From WHSW01 sp963759295 (lineage in GTDB: Bacteria; Actinomycetota; Thermoleophilia; Solirubrobacterales; 70-9), in the NCBI GenBank assembly GCA_963759295.1, contig CAVWYT010000006.1, positions 124,001 to 188,000 on the forward strand: a stretch of 64,000 bases of DNA, in the 5' to 3' direction. The position numbers were made by a program, and so were the translations under genes. Positions 55,768-63,890 of this stretch are shown here, piece by piece. The notes beneath the pieces were generated by a model, which had not been told where the DNA came from, searched no databases, and saw only the letters and a program-made list of their open reading frames with translations. Every line of letters begins with the position of its first letter. Positions within the stretch are counted from its first letter, which is position 1.

Positions 55768-56712
55768 TCAGTACACGAACGCGATCGCCAGGTAGTAGCC
55801 GACCACGATCGTGAACAGGACCGCGTCGAGGCGGTCGAGCAGCCCGCCGTGGGGCCCGAACACCGTCCCGGAGTCCTTGATCTGCAGGTCGCGCTTGATC
55901 ATCGACTCGAACAGGTCGCCGACCGGCGCCAGCGCTGCGACGCAGATTCCCATCACCAGCGCGTCGATCCCGGGCAGCCAGTCCTGGTAAAGGCCGGCGA
56001 ACCAGAAGCCGAGCGTTCCGCCGACGAACCCGAACGCGAGCCCTTCGAGCGTCTTGTTCGGCGACAGCGCCGGCGCCAGGCGGTGGCGTCCGAACAACCG
56101 CCCGCCGGCGTATGCCGCGGTGTCGGTGACGAAGGTGGCGACGAGCACGTCGACGAGCAGCGCCGCACCGTGGTCGGGCAGCTCTCGAAGCAGGATCGCG
56201 TGCGCGAAGGGGACCGCGATCCAGACGATCCCGAGCGTCGTGATCGCGATCGAGACCGTGATCTGGGTGCGATCCGGGCGCACGACCGCGGCGATGAACA
56301 TCGCCGGGACGGTGGCCAGGAGCGCGATCATCATCTGGAACTGCGAGCCGTAGAAGGCGGCGGCAGCCAGGGCGGCGGTGGCGGCGAAGGAGAGGATCAA
56401 GAACGGCTGCGCGCCCTTGGTCATGCGGAAGAACTCGGTCAGCCCGATGCAAGCGAAGCCGACCATCGCGAGCGCGAACAGCTCGCCGCCGATGATCGCG
56501 ATCGTGACCACGATCGCGATCCACGGCAGCGCCCAGGCGATCCGGGCGATCGTCTCCGAGCGACGCGTCTTGCGCGGCGGCTCTCCGGGCGCGCGCGACG
56601 CCCGCGGCCGGCGCGCGCCACGGCTCGTCCGCAACGGCGGCGGCTGCTCCGGCCGGCTGCGGCGCGGCTGGTCGAAGTCGACCTCGGAGTCGAACGGCCG
56701 CGAGCCCTCCAC
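55768..56712 (-). CDS. cdsA: Phosphatidate cytidylyltransferase (CdsA)
   Basis: 314-residue membrane enzyme making CDP-diacylglycerol from phosphatidate and CTP. A charged, Arg/Pro-rich N-terminus (about 55 residues) precedes seven or eight helices. The CdsA signature falls at the C-terminus: LSPNKTLEGLAFGFVGGTL, then APVGDLFESMIKRDLQIKDS and GTVFGPHGGLLDRLDAVLF. Product is used by PgsA (39.7 kb) and other headgroup transferases. Starts 4 nt after the uppS stop. Confidence 0.93.
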   Translation of the reverse strand: MEGSRPFDSEVDFDQPRRSRPEQPPPLRTSRGARRPRASRAPGEPPRKTRRSETIARIAWALPWIAIVVTIAIIGGELFALAMVGFACIGLTEFFRMTKGAQPFLILSFAATAALAAAAFYGSQFQMMIALLATVPAMFIAAVVRPDRTQITVSIAITTLGIVWIAVPFAHAILLRELPDHGAALLVDVLVATFVTDTAAYAGGRLFGRHRLAPALSPNKTLEGLAFGFVGGTLGFWFAGLYQDWLPGIDALVMGICVAALAPVGDLFESMIKRDLQIKDSGTVFGPHGGLLDRLDAVLFTIVVGYYLAIAFVY

Positions 56713-56716
56713 CTCG

Positions 56717-57391
56717 TCACCTGCCCCCGAAGCGCCGCTGCCGACCCCGGTATGCGGCGAGGGCCGACTCGAACGCCTCGCGGCCGAAGTCCGGCCACAG
56801 CTCGTCGCGGAAGACGAGCTCGGAGTAAGCGCACTGCCAGAGCAGGAAGTTCGAGATCCGCTGCTCGCCGCTGGTCCGAATCAGGAGGTCGGGATCGTTC
56901 ATCTCGGGCGCGTAGAGGTGGTGGCGAAACTCGTCCTCGGAGTCGCCCTCAAAGGTTCGCGCCGCATCGACGATCTCCGCCCTGCCGCCGTAGTTGAAGG
57001 CGACGAACAGCGTGATCCGCCGGTTGGCCGCGGTCACCCGCTCCGCCCAATCCATGCGCTCGGCGAGCTCGGGGGCGACGCCCTCGCGTCGCCCGACGAA
57101 GCGCATCCGCACGCCCTCGGCGTCGAGCTCCGGCGTCTCGCGGTCGATCCGCTCCGCGAACATCGCCATCAGCCCCTCGACCTCGGCTCGCGGGCGCTGC
57201 CAGTTCTCGGTCGAGAACGAGAACACGGTCAGCTCCCGGATCCCGAGCTCGGCGGCATCGCGCAGGCGTGCCTTGACCACGTCGGCGCCCGCCCGATGAC
57301 CCTCGATCGGCGGCAGGCCCCGCTCGGACGCCCAGCGCCCGTTGCCGTCGGTGATGATCGCGACGTAGCGCGGCTGCCCCGGCGTTCCCAT
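56717..57391 (-). CDS. uppS: Undecaprenyl diphosphate synthase (cis-prenyltransferase)
   Basis: 224 residues. RYVAIITDGNGRWASERGLP includes the catalytic Asp of DGNGRWA (family text usually MDGNGRW). Then GHRAGADVVKARLRDAAELG, ELTVFSFSTENWQRPRAEVE and PEMNDPDLLIRTSGEQRISN, with LLWQCAYSELVFRDELWPDF. It makes the C55 carrier for peptidoglycan and glycan synthesis. Slightly short for the family (~240). TAGGGT lies 9 nt before the ATG. Confidence 0.94.
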   Translation of the reverse strand: MGTPGQPRYVAIITDGNGRWASERGLPPIEGHRAGADVVKARLRDAAELGIRELTVFSFSTENWQRPRAEVEGLMAMFAERIDRETPELDAEGVRMRFVGRREGVAPELAERMDWAERVTAANRRITLFVAFNYGGRAEIVDAARTFEGDSEDEFRHHLYAPEMNDPDLLIRTSGEQRISNFLLWQCAYSELVFRDELWPDFGREAFESALAAYRGRQRRFGGR

Positions 57392-57400
57392 GCCCCCCGG

Positions 57401-57406
57401 ACCCTA
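57401..57406 (-). promoter_or_regulatory. -10-like box TAGGGT, leaderless spacing
   Basis: Minus-strand TAGGGT ends 9 nt before the uppS ATG (57391). It lies 17 nt past the frr stop, so uppS-cdsA may have its own promoter. Confidence 0.5.
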
Positions 57407-57422
57407 ACCCGGCGGGCGTGCC

Positions 57423-57989
57423 CTAGACCTCGAGGATCTCCCCCTCCTTGGCCTTCAGCAACGCATCGATTTCGCCGGTGGCGTCGTCGGTGCGCTTCTG
57501 GAGGTCGGCCTCGGCGCGGCGTTCGTCATCCTCGCCCACCTCTCCCTCCTTCTTCAGCTCGCGGAGGTCGTGCATGACGTCGCGGCGGATGTTGCGAACC
57601 GCCACCTTGCCCTCCTCTGCGACACCGTGGACGACGCGGACCAGGTCGCGGCGGCGCTCCTCGTTCAGCTCCGGGATCTGGAGCCGGATTACGTTGCCGT
57701 CGTTCGACGGGGTCAGCCCGAGGTCGGACTCGAGGATCGCCTTCTCGATCGCGCCGATCGCGTTCTTGTCGAACGGGGTCAGGGTCAGCAGCCGAGCGTC
57801 GGTGGCCGCGATCTGCGCGAGCTGCCTGATCGGGGTCTCGACCCCGTAGTAGTCGACGACCACACGGTCGAGCAGGTGCGGCGAGGCGCGTCCGGTGCGC
57901 ACCGTTGCGAGCTCCTGGCGGCAGGAATCGACCGACTTGGCCATCCGATCCCCGGCGTCGGCCAGGAACTCGTTGGTGATCTCAGACAT
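57423..57989 (-). CDS. frr: Ribosome recycling factor
   Basis: 188 residues. Splits post-termination ribosomes together with EF-G. Helical domain I opens ADAGDRMAKSVDSCRQELAT and VRTGRASPHLLDRVVVDYYG, then domain II (PIRQLAQIAATDARLLTLTP, LGLTPSNDGNVIRLQIPEL) and the C-terminal helices NEERRRDLVRVVHGVAEEGK and VAVRNIRRDVMHDLRELKKE. Lies just downstream of pyrH with a 12-nt gap, the conserved order. Confidence 0.96.
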   Translation of the reverse strand: MSEITNEFLADAGDRMAKSVDSCRQELATVRTGRASPHLLDRVVVDYYGVETPIRQLAQIAATDARLLTLTPFDKNAIGAIEKAILESDLGLTPSNDGNVIRLQIPELNEERRRDLVRVVHGVAEEGKVAVRNIRRDVMHDLRELKKEGEVGEDDERRAEADLQKRTDDATGEIDALLKAKEGEILEV

Positions 57990-58001
57990 CGGCCGCGTCT
58001 C

Positions 58002-58727
58002 TCATGCTCCGGTGCGGACGATCGTGCCCACCCGCTCGCCGCCGACGATCCTATCTATGTTGCGTTCGTCGGCCATGTTGAAGACGTGGATCTGGAGGTC
58101 GTTGTCCATGCAGAGTGAGAGCGCCGTCGAGTCCATCACTCGAAGGCCCCGCTCGATCGCCTCCATGTGCGTGATCTCGGGCAGGAACTTGGCCTCTGGA
58201 ACCAGCGACGGATCGGCGTCGTAGACCCCCTCCACCCCATGCTTGGCCATCAGGATCGCCTCGGCGTGGATCTCGAGCGCGCGCAGCGCCGCGGCGGTGT
58301 CGGTGGTGAAGAACGGGTTCCCGGTCCCGGCGGCGAAGATCACCACGCGGCCCTTCTCGAGGTGGCGCATCGCGCGCCGTCGGATGTAGGGCTCGGCCAC
58401 CTCGGTGACCTCGATCGCCGACAGCACCCGTGTGTAGGTGCCGAGCTTCTCGAGCGCGTCCTGGAGCGTGAGCCCGTTGAGCACCGTCGCCAGCATCCCC
58501 ATGTAATCGGCGGTCGCGCGGTCCATCCCCTCGGCCGCTCCCTCCAGCCCGCGGTAGATGTTGCCCGCGCCGACCACCAAGGCAACCTCCACGCCGCGGT
58601 CGGAGACCTCGTGCACCTGAGCGGCGATCGTCCGGACGCGCTCGGGATCGGTGCCGTATTCCAGCGAGCCCATCAGGGCCTCGCCGGAGATCTTCAACAG
58701 GATCCGCTTGAAGACGGGCTCGGCCAC
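58002..58727 (-). CDS. pyrH: UMP kinase (PyrH)
   Basis: 241 residues, start GTG. FKRILLKISGEALMGS opens the amino-acid kinase fold. Then VALVVGAGNIYRGLEGAAEG, RATADYMGMLATVLNGLTLQ, VEVTEVAEPYIRRRAMRHLE, ILMAKHGVEGVYDADPSLVP and RVMDSTALSLCMDNDLQIHV. Phosphorylates UMP to UDP; allosteric effectors bind the hexamer. TAGGGT 11 nt upstream marks the start. frr follows. Confidence 0.95.
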   Translation of the reverse strand: MAEPVFKRILLKISGEALMGSLEYGTDPERVRTIAAQVHEVSDRGVEVALVVGAGNIYRGLEGAAEGMDRATADYMGMLATVLNGLTLQDALEKLGTYTRVLSAIEVTEVAEPYIRRRAMRHLEKGRVVIFAAGTGNPFFTTDTAAALRALEIHAEAILMAKHGVEGVYDADPSLVPEAKFLPEITHMEAIERGLRVMDSTALSLCMDNDLQIHVFNMADERNIDRIVGGERVGTIVRTGA

Positions 58728-58738
58728 CGGCGGCGAGA

Positions 58739-58744
58739 ACCCTA
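58739..58744 (-). promoter_or_regulatory. -10-like box TAGGGT, leaderless spacing
   Basis: Minus-strand TAGGGT ends 11 nt before the pyrH GTG at 58727. Confidence 0.45.
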
Positions 58745-58767
58745 CCCGGGCGGCCCGGACGGCGCCG

Positions 58768-59892
58768 CTACCGGCGGCCGCGCGCCAGCCGGCGCATCGC
58801 GTGGTAGGCGGGCCGCGGAATCCCGGCCCGCGACAGTAGCCCCGAATGCGCGCACCACGAGCAGACCGCGGTACCGCGCTCGGTGTCACGCCACGCGTAC
58901 CAGTAGGCCCCCCGCAGCTGCAGCCTCTGCCGCTTCGAGACGAGCCGGCCGAAGACGCGGCGCAGCATTCGCGCCTGGCCGGCGCGTCCCTTGACCAGCG
59001 CCTCGCCGCGCCTGCCCGAGGCCGCCCAGCCGAGCTCGCTCACCCAGAGGGCGACCGAGCGGTCGCCGGCTCTCCGGGAGACGCGACGCACGGCACGGAC
59101 CTGCTCGAGCACCCCGGCGGCGTCGCCGTCGTAGGGATGGATCGCGATCCCGTCGAAGCTCTCCTCGATCCCGCCGACGCGGTAGAGGTCGCGCAGGTAG
59201 CGGGCCGAGCCGATTACGCCACCGGGCGTGTCGTCGAGGCTCCAAATCCCGCCCAGCACGACCTCCGCCTCAGGGTCCGCGGCGCGGATCTCCGTCGCCG
59301 CACGCCGGAGCAGCGCGGCGTACATGTAGGCATCGGCCCGGGGGCGGTAAAAGAACGGGGAGTTCTCCTCGTTCCAGATCTGCCAGACCTCGATCGGGCG
59401 ATACTGCAGGCCCGGATGGTCCGCCCAGAAGCTGCCGTCGGGCCCGTAGCGGCGCACCGCGGCGCCGGCGAACTGCGCGAACGCGCCCCTGGTCGGGGGG
59501 CTCGAGGGCGCGTAGTTGACGCACTTCGTCGAGCATTCGTGGCCGTCGAGGGTCCACGCCCACGCCGGCTCGGAGGACAGGAACGGGAGCACGGTGAGAC
59601 CCGCAGCGGCGGACCTCTCGACCAACGCGTCCATCCCGGTCCACTCGTAGCGGCCGCGCACGACCTCGATCGTCGACCACGGCATCAGCAGGCGAACCGA
59701 GTCGAGCCCGGCGGCGGCCATCAGCTCCGTGTCGTGGTCGCCGATCTCGCGCTGCGGGACCACCCCGAGGAGCGTCTGCCGATCGTCGCTGGCGCTGGGG
59801 CCATCGGCGCCGGCGCCGATGGCCGCGGAGACGACCGCCAGGGCGAGAATCGCCGCGACGACCGCAGCCCGCGTCGAACGCCCGATCCGCAT
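58768..59892 (-). CDS. Secreted glycoside hydrolase, clan GH-A (GH5/GH39-like)
   Basis: 374 residues with a signal peptide (VVAAILALAVVSAAIGAGAD). TIM-barrel features: ELMAAAGLDSVRLLMPWSTI, EVVRGRYEWTGMDALVERSA, the acid/base Glu in EVWQIWNEENSPFFYRP, and the nucleophile Glu in VALWVSELGWAASGRRGE. VLPFLSSEPAWAWTLDGHEC lies between. It probably attacks an external glycan. It lies between tsf and pyrH in the conserved ribosomal-factor cluster, an unusual insertion. Confidence 0.8.
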   Translation of the reverse strand: MRIGRSTRAAVVAAILALAVVSAAIGAGADGPSASDDRQTLLGVVPQREIGDHDTELMAAAGLDSVRLLMPWSTIEVVRGRYEWTGMDALVERSAAAGLTVLPFLSSEPAWAWTLDGHECSTKCVNYAPSSPPTRGAFAQFAGAAVRRYGPDGSFWADHPGLQYRPIEVWQIWNEENSPFFYRPRADAYMYAALLRRAATEIRAADPEAEVVLGGIWSLDDTPGGVIGSARYLRDLYRVGGIEESFDGIAIHPYDGDAAGVLEQVRAVRRVSRRAGDRSVALWVSELGWAASGRRGEALVKGRAGQARMLRRVFGRLVSKRQRLQLRGAYWYAWRDTERGTAVCSWCAHSGLLSRAGIPRPAYHAMRRLARGRR

Positions 59893-59954
59893 CTCGATTG
59901 CCCAAACCCCCCGCGCGGCCTGGCGTTGCGGTGGCGCCGCCGGTGCGGGCCGGC

Positions 59955-60566
59955 TCAGTCCTCGCCGACGCGGAAGACCGCGAAGCGCGCGATCTGCACG
60001 TTTTCACCGGTTATCGAGGCGAGCTCGGCGCGCAACTGCTCGATCGTCTTGCCCTCGTAGCGGTCGGCGCGAATGTGCGCCTGGTCGAGCAGCGCGACGT
60101 CCTTGGACCACTTCGACAGCTGGCCCTCGACGATCCGCTCGATCACGTCGTCGGGCTTGCCCTCCTCCCGGGCCTTCGCCTCGAAAATCCGACGCTCGGC
60201 ATCGCGCTCCTCGTCGCCGATCTCGTCGGCCGAGACGTAGCGCGGCGGTGGGTTCGTGCCGGCGACGTGGATCGCGACCTCGCGCGCGAACTCCCTGAAG
60301 TCCTCGTTACGGGCGACGAAGTCGGTCTCGCAGCGGACCTCGACCAGTGCGCCGACCCTCCCGTTGGCGTGGATGTAGGAGGCAACCACACCCTCGCTCG
60401 CCTCGCGCCCGGAGCGCTTCGCCGCCGAGGCCTGGCCCTTGACGCGAAGGATCTCGACCGCCTTCTCCGGATCGCCGCCGGCCTCCTCGAGCGCCGCCTT
60501 GCAATCCATCATCGCCGCCCCCGTGCGCTCTCGGAGAGCCTTCACATCGCTCGCGGTGACCGCCAC
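59955..60566 (-). CDS. tsf: Elongation factor Ts
   Basis: 203 residues. VTASDVKALRERTGAAMMDC and KAALEEAGGDPEKAVEILRV contain the TDF/conserved N-terminal UBA region. Then LVEVRCETDFVARNEDFREF (core) and EFAREVAIHVAGTNPPPRYV, and a C-terminal QLSKWSKDVALLDQAHIRAD. EF-Ts exchanges nucleotide on EF-Tu. Short compared with the 280-residue E. coli protein because only one core subdomain is present, as in other actinobacteria and Thermus. The rpsB stop ends right at the tsf start. Confidence 0.94.
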   Translation of the reverse strand: MAVTASDVKALRERTGAAMMDCKAALEEAGGDPEKAVEILRVKGQASAAKRSGREASEGVVASYIHANGRVGALVEVRCETDFVARNEDFREFAREVAIHVAGTNPPPRYVSADEIGDEERDAERRIFEAKAREEGKPDDVIERIVEGQLSKWSKDVALLDQAHIRADRYEGKTIEQLRAELASITGENVQIARFAVFRVGED

Positions 60567-61469
60567 CTAGCCTCCCTCCGTCTGCTGGGCGGCGCTCGGC
60601 TGCTGTGGCTCTGCCTGAGGCGCCGCGTCGCTCGGCTGCTCGGCGGCCTGCGCCTCGGCGGCCTTGGCGGCGGCCTCCTCGGCCTCGCGCCGGGCGCGCT
60701 CCTCCTCCTCGCGGCGCTTTCGCTCCTCCTGCTCGCGGCGCTTTCGCTCCTCCTCCTCGGCGCGGCGCTTGGCCTCGGCCTCGCGGTAGGCGGTGGCCGC
60801 CTGCAGGATGCCCTCGCCGATCGTCGAGATCACCAGCTCGCAGGAGCGGATCGAATCGTCGTTGCCCGGGATCGGAAAGGCGACGGGCACCGGATCGACG
60901 TTCGAGTCGACGAGCCCGAGGATCGGTATCCCGAGCCGCTCGCACTCGCGGACCGCGATCGCCTCGGTCTTCAGGTCGATGATCAGCGCCGCCTGCGGAA
61001 GCCGCTTCATGTCGCGGACGCCGCCGAGGTTGTAGTCGAGCTTCTCGAGCTCGGCCTCCATCGACATCCGCTCCTTGGTCGGCAGCAGGTCGAGCTGGCC
61101 GCCCTCCTTGAGCTGCGTGAGCTCGTGCAGGCGGTCGATCCGCGCCGAGATCGTCTGGAAGTTGGTCAGCAGACCGCCCAGCCAGCGCAGGTTCACGTAC
61201 GGCATCCCGCAGCGCTCGGCCCAGCCCCGGACCGAGTCGCGCGCCTGCTTTTTGGTGCCGACGAACAGCACGCTGCCGCCCTTGCCGGCGACCTCCGCCG
61301 CGAACCGCCGCGCCTCGGCGAGCAGGTGGTCGGTCTGCAGCAGATCGATGATGTGGATGCCGTCGCGCTCGCCGTGGATGTAGCGGCGCATCCGCGGGTT
61401 CCAGCGGCGCGTCTGGTGACCGAAGTGAAGTCCGGCCTGCAGCAGGTCCTTGAGTCCGGGTTCGGACAT
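60567..61469 (-). CDS. rpsB: 30S ribosomal protein S2 with charged C-terminal extension
   Basis: 300 residues. The ribosomal core is complete: LLQAGLHFGHQTRRWNPRMR, RYIHGERDGIHIIDLLQT, GGSVLFVGTKKQARDSVRGW, PYVNLRWLGGLLTNFQTIS and ERLGIPILGLVDSNVDPV. After about residue 225 comes a 75-residue extension made of repeats such as EEEERKRREQEERKRREEEE, a predicted coiled coil or single helix, and an Ala/Gln/Pro-rich end. A ribosome-binding site AAGGGA precedes the ATG; a leader of about 100 nt and TACACT lie upstream. Confidence 0.95.
   Translation of the reverse strand: MSEPGLKDLLQAGLHFGHQTRRWNPRMRRYIHGERDGIHIIDLLQTDHLLAEARRFAAEVAGKGGSVLFVGTKKQARDSVRGWAERCGMPYVNLRWLGGLLTNFQTISARIDRLHELTQLKEGGQLDLLPTKERMSMEAELEKLDYNLGGVRDMKRLPQAALIIDLKTEAIAVRECERLGIPILGLVDSNVDPVPVAFPIPGNDDSIRSCELVISTIGEGILQAATAYREAEAKRRAEEEERKRREQEERKRREEEERARREAEEAAAKAAEAQAAEQPSDAAPQAEPQQPSAAQQTEGG
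60678..60780 (-). repeat. Low-complexity tandem repeats encoding the S2 tail
   Basis: Purine-rich on the coding strand. A unit coding for EEERKRREQ/ERKRREEE occurs twice with identical GCGCTTTCGCTCCTCCT text on the plus strand (about 60714-60730 and 60738-60754). Length variation between strains would be expected. Confidence 0.55.
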
Positions 61470-61620
61470 CGAGTGCTCCCTTGTGGATTCGGTTTGTCTC
61501 CCTGGCCGCTCGCGGGGACCCGGTTGCATGCCGGGCAGGGCCCCGTGTCGCTCCGCCAGGGGGTCGGTTACTGGTCGCGCCAGAGTGTAGAGCCGGAGCC
61601 GCCAAGCCGACGCTCGGCGC
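61470..61620 (-). promoter_or_regulatory. rpsB leader and promoter region
   Basis: Minus-strand TACACT (61589-61584) is a -10-like box. It would give an mRNA leader of about 107 nt before rpsB, with AAGGGA before the ATG. The leader contains GC-rich complementary stretches (near 61500-61560), which could fold. S2 feedback on this leader is known in other bacteria but cannot be shown here. Confidence 0.45.
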
Positions 61621-62298
61621 TCAGCTGCGGTGGGCGGCGCGGTCGAGCGCCTCGACCAGGTCGCCCGGCAACGATGACTCGAACTCCATCTGCTCGCCGC
61701 TGAACGGATGCCTGAACCCGAGGCGCGCGCTGTGCAGGAACTGGCGCTCGAGGCCGTGGCGAATGGCGTGCCCGTAGCGCGTGTCACCGGCGACCGGATG
61801 GCCAATCGCCGCGAAGTGGGCTCGGATCTGGTGCGTTCGCCCGGTTTCGAGCCGCACACGGACCAGCGTGTCGGCCGGCAGCGTCTCGACGACGGCGAAG
61901 TGGGTGCGAGCCTCGCGCGCTCTGCGACCCCGCACCGCGCGCCGCTCGGGCGCTCGATGATCGCGCCCCAGCGGCGCGTCGATCGTCCCCGAGCGAGCGC
62001 TCGGCCTGCCCTCGATCAGCGCCAGGTACTCGCGACGCACCTCGCGCCGCTTGATCATCGCCGCGAGCAGCCGCTGCGATTCCTCGTCGCGCGCAACCAG
62101 CATCAGCCCCGAGGTGCCCTTGTCGAGCCGGTGCACGATGCCCGGACGCTCGGACTCGCCCCCGCCGAGCAGCGGCCCGAGCTCGTCGACCAGGGTCGTT
62201 CCGCGATGGCCGGGCGCCGGGTGCACGACCAACCCGGCCGGCTTGTCGACGACCGCGAGGCGCTCGTCGCGGTGGACGAGCAGCGGCCGGTCGCTCAC
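61621..62298 (-). CDS. RluD-like pseudouridine synthase without S4 domain
   Basis: 225 residues, start GTG. Opens VHRDERLAVVDKPAGLVVHP, then GIVHRLDKGTSGLMLVARDE (catalytic Asp in HRLD), VRREYLALIEGRPSARSGTI and VRLETGRTHQIRAHFAAIGH, ending HSARLGFRHPFSGEQMEFES. These are the RluA/RluD family motifs. The N-terminal S4 RNA-binding domain of typical RluD is absent, making the protein shorter than the usual ~300. Its start overlaps the lspA stop by 4 nt, the conserved lspA-rluD order. Confidence 0.88.
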   Translation of the reverse strand: MSDRPLLVHRDERLAVVDKPAGLVVHPAPGHRGTTLVDELGPLLGGGESERPGIVHRLDKGTSGLMLVARDEESQRLLAAMIKRREVRREYLALIEGRPSARSGTIDAPLGRDHRAPERRAVRGRRAREARTHFAVVETLPADTLVRVRLETGRTHQIRAHFAAIGHPVAGDTRYGHAIRHGLERQFLHSARLGFRHPFSGEQMEFESSLPGDLVEALDRAAHRS

Positions 62299-62816
62299 CG
62301 CTTCGCCGCCGGACCGCCCGGCGTCGGTTCGGCGCGCGGCGTTCGTCCTTCGGCGGCGGCGTCGTCTCCGGAGAGCGCCGCGAGCGCGAGCGCGAGCACC
62401 CCGACGGTGATCGCGACGTCGGCGAGATTGAAGGCGGGCCACGCGGGCGGATCGATGAAGTCGGTCACGGCGCCGTCGCGGATCCTGTCGGCGAGGTTGC
62501 CCAGGGCGCCGCCGGTAAGCAGGCCGACGCCGAGCCAGAGCCAGGGCCGGGTGGAGTCGAACGCAAACCAGACGAGGATCAAGGCCAGCGCCGCCGCCGT
62601 GATCGAGAGCACGAGTCCGTCCTTGCCGTCGTCCAAGAAGCCGAACGCGATCCCGCTGTTGGTCACCCGGGAGAGGTCGAACCCGAGCGCGAGGTCGGTG
62701 CGCTCGCCGGGCAGCATCGAGCCGACGATCGCCGCCTTCGCGGCCTGATCGGCGGCGACCACGAGCCCGCAGACGGCGAGCATCGCGATCCAGGCGCGGG
62801 CGCGGGGCGAGCTCAC
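62295..62816 (-). CDS. lspA: Signal peptidase II (lipoprotein signal peptidase)
   Basis: 173 residues with four helices. ADQAAKAAIVGSML near the first helix, RVTNSGIAFGFLDD (NxGxAFG), GALGNLADRIRDGAVTDFID with the first catalytic Asp region and FNLADVAITVGVLAL with the second (Asp of NxxD and AD). Cleaves lipoprotein signals, such as that of the cyclophilin lipoprotein at 16.9 kb. The end is a Pro/Ala-rich tail. It overlaps yggT and rluD by 4 nt on each side. Confidence 0.94.
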   Translation of the reverse strand: MSSPRARAWIAMLAVCGLVVAADQAAKAAIVGSMLPGERTDLALGFDLSRVTNSGIAFGFLDDGKDGLVLSITAAALALILVWFAFDSTRPWLWLGVGLLTGGALGNLADRIRDGAVTDFIDPPAWPAFNLADVAITVGVLALALAALSGDDAAAEGRTPRAEPTPGGPAAKR

Positions 62817-63112
62817 CCGCGGATCAAGCCGACGACGATGCCGCCCACGATCGAGAGCGCCAGGATCGCGACGATCGGGCTGATGTCGAGCGGCCCGATC
62901 CTGGGCACGAATCTGCGAAACAGGTTCAGGTACGGGTCGGTGCTCGACTCGATAAACCCGGTCACGGCGCGCAGAGTGAGGTTGTAGGGGATCGGCCGAA
63001 ACTGCCCGATCCAGGAGAGGACCACGTTGGCGATGATCAGCACCGTGTAGACGAAGATCAGCGCCGCGACGTAGTCGGCGATGTCGCCCCGGCTGAGCGC
63101 GACGAGGATCAT
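62813..63112 (-). CDS. YggT family membrane protein
   Basis: 99 residues with two long hydrophobic helices: IADYVAALIFVYTVLIIANV, and LDISPIVAILALSIVGGIVV. Between them WIGQFRPIPYNLTLRAVTGF and TDPYLNLFRRFVPRIGPLDI are the YggT signature. YggT follows proC or sepF in many Gram-positive bacteria and has been linked to osmotic stress or division. The start overlaps the proC stop by 4 nt. Confidence 0.88.
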   Translation of the reverse strand: MILVALSRGDIADYVAALIFVYTVLIIANVVLSWIGQFRPIPYNLTLRAVTGFIESSTDPYLNLFRRFVPRIGPLDISPIVAILALSIVGGIVVGLIRG

Positions 63113-63882
63113 CCCCGCATGCGCTCCAGGGACGCGTCGACGGCCGCCCGGAACGCGTCCGCCGCCCCGCGGTCGGCGAGCGCCGCGAGGCCGGCCTCGG
63201 TGGCGCCGCCCGGCGAGGCGACCGAGGACCGCACCGTGATCGGGTCGTAGCGGCGCAGGAGCTCGATCGTTCCGACGAACTCCTCGACCACCATCTCGTA
63301 CGCGAGCTCCGGATCCAGGCCTTCGTTCGCTCCCGCCTCGGCGAGTGTCTGGACGACGATCGTCAGGTACGCCGGAGAGCAGCCCATGACGGCGGTCGCC
63401 GCGTCCATGAGCTCGTCGGGGACCTCGACCAGGTGGCCGAGCTCGCCGAACAGGTTGAGCACCCGGGCCGCGAGCTCGCCCTCCTCGGGGTCCAGCGGCG
63501 CGTGGCAGATCACCCCGCGCTGGATCTCGGCGGTCAGCGTCGGCATCAGCCTGACCAGGCCGACGCCGGGCAGCGCCTCGCGCAGCCGCGGGACGGGCGT
63601 CGCCGCGAGCACCGATCCGACCGCGTCGACCCGGCCGCGTCGAAGCTGCTCGGCGGCTGCGTCCAGCGCTCCGGGCTTCACCGCGAGCACCACGGCCTCG
63701 GAGCGCTCGGCCAGCTCCGCGAGCGAGGCGACCGCCTCGCCGCCGGTCGCCTGCGCGAGCGCCGCGGCACGTCCCGACCCGGCGTCGCAGAACAGCATCT
63801 CCGCCGGCCCGCGCTCGGCCGTCGCCCATCCACGCGCCAGCGCCGCGGCCATGTTCCCAGCGCCCGCGAACCCGATTCTCAT
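63109..63882 (-). CDS. proC: Pyrroline-5-carboxylate reductase
   Basis: 257 residues. The dinucleotide fold opens MRIGFAGAGNMAAALARGW (GxGxxxA), then VVLAVKPGALDAAAEQLRRG and GVGLVRLMPTLTAEIQRGVI (usual RxMPNTP reads RLMPTLT), with the C-terminal DAATAVMGCSPAYLTIVVQT and SSVASPGGATEAGLAAL. Last step of proline synthesis. Start supported by TAGGCT 8 nt upstream. The order sepF-proC-yggT is the division-cluster order. Confidence 0.92.
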   Translation of the reverse strand: MRIGFAGAGNMAAALARGWATAERGPAEMLFCDAGSGRAAALAQATGGEAVASLAELAERSEAVVLAVKPGALDAAAEQLRRGRVDAVGSVLAATPVPRLREALPGVGLVRLMPTLTAEIQRGVICHAPLDPEEGELAARVLNLFGELGHLVEVPDELMDAATAVMGCSPAYLTIVVQTLAEAGANEGLDPELAYEMVVEEFVGTIELLRRYDPITVRSSVASPGGATEAGLAALADRGAADAFRAAVDASLERMRG

Positions 63883-63890
63883 AGACCCGG

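Noticed and set aside
61470..61583. Folded autoregulatory structure in the rpsB leader
   Set aside because: GC-rich complementarity exists, but no conserved S2-binding motif can be recognized by eye; covariation analysis would be needed.
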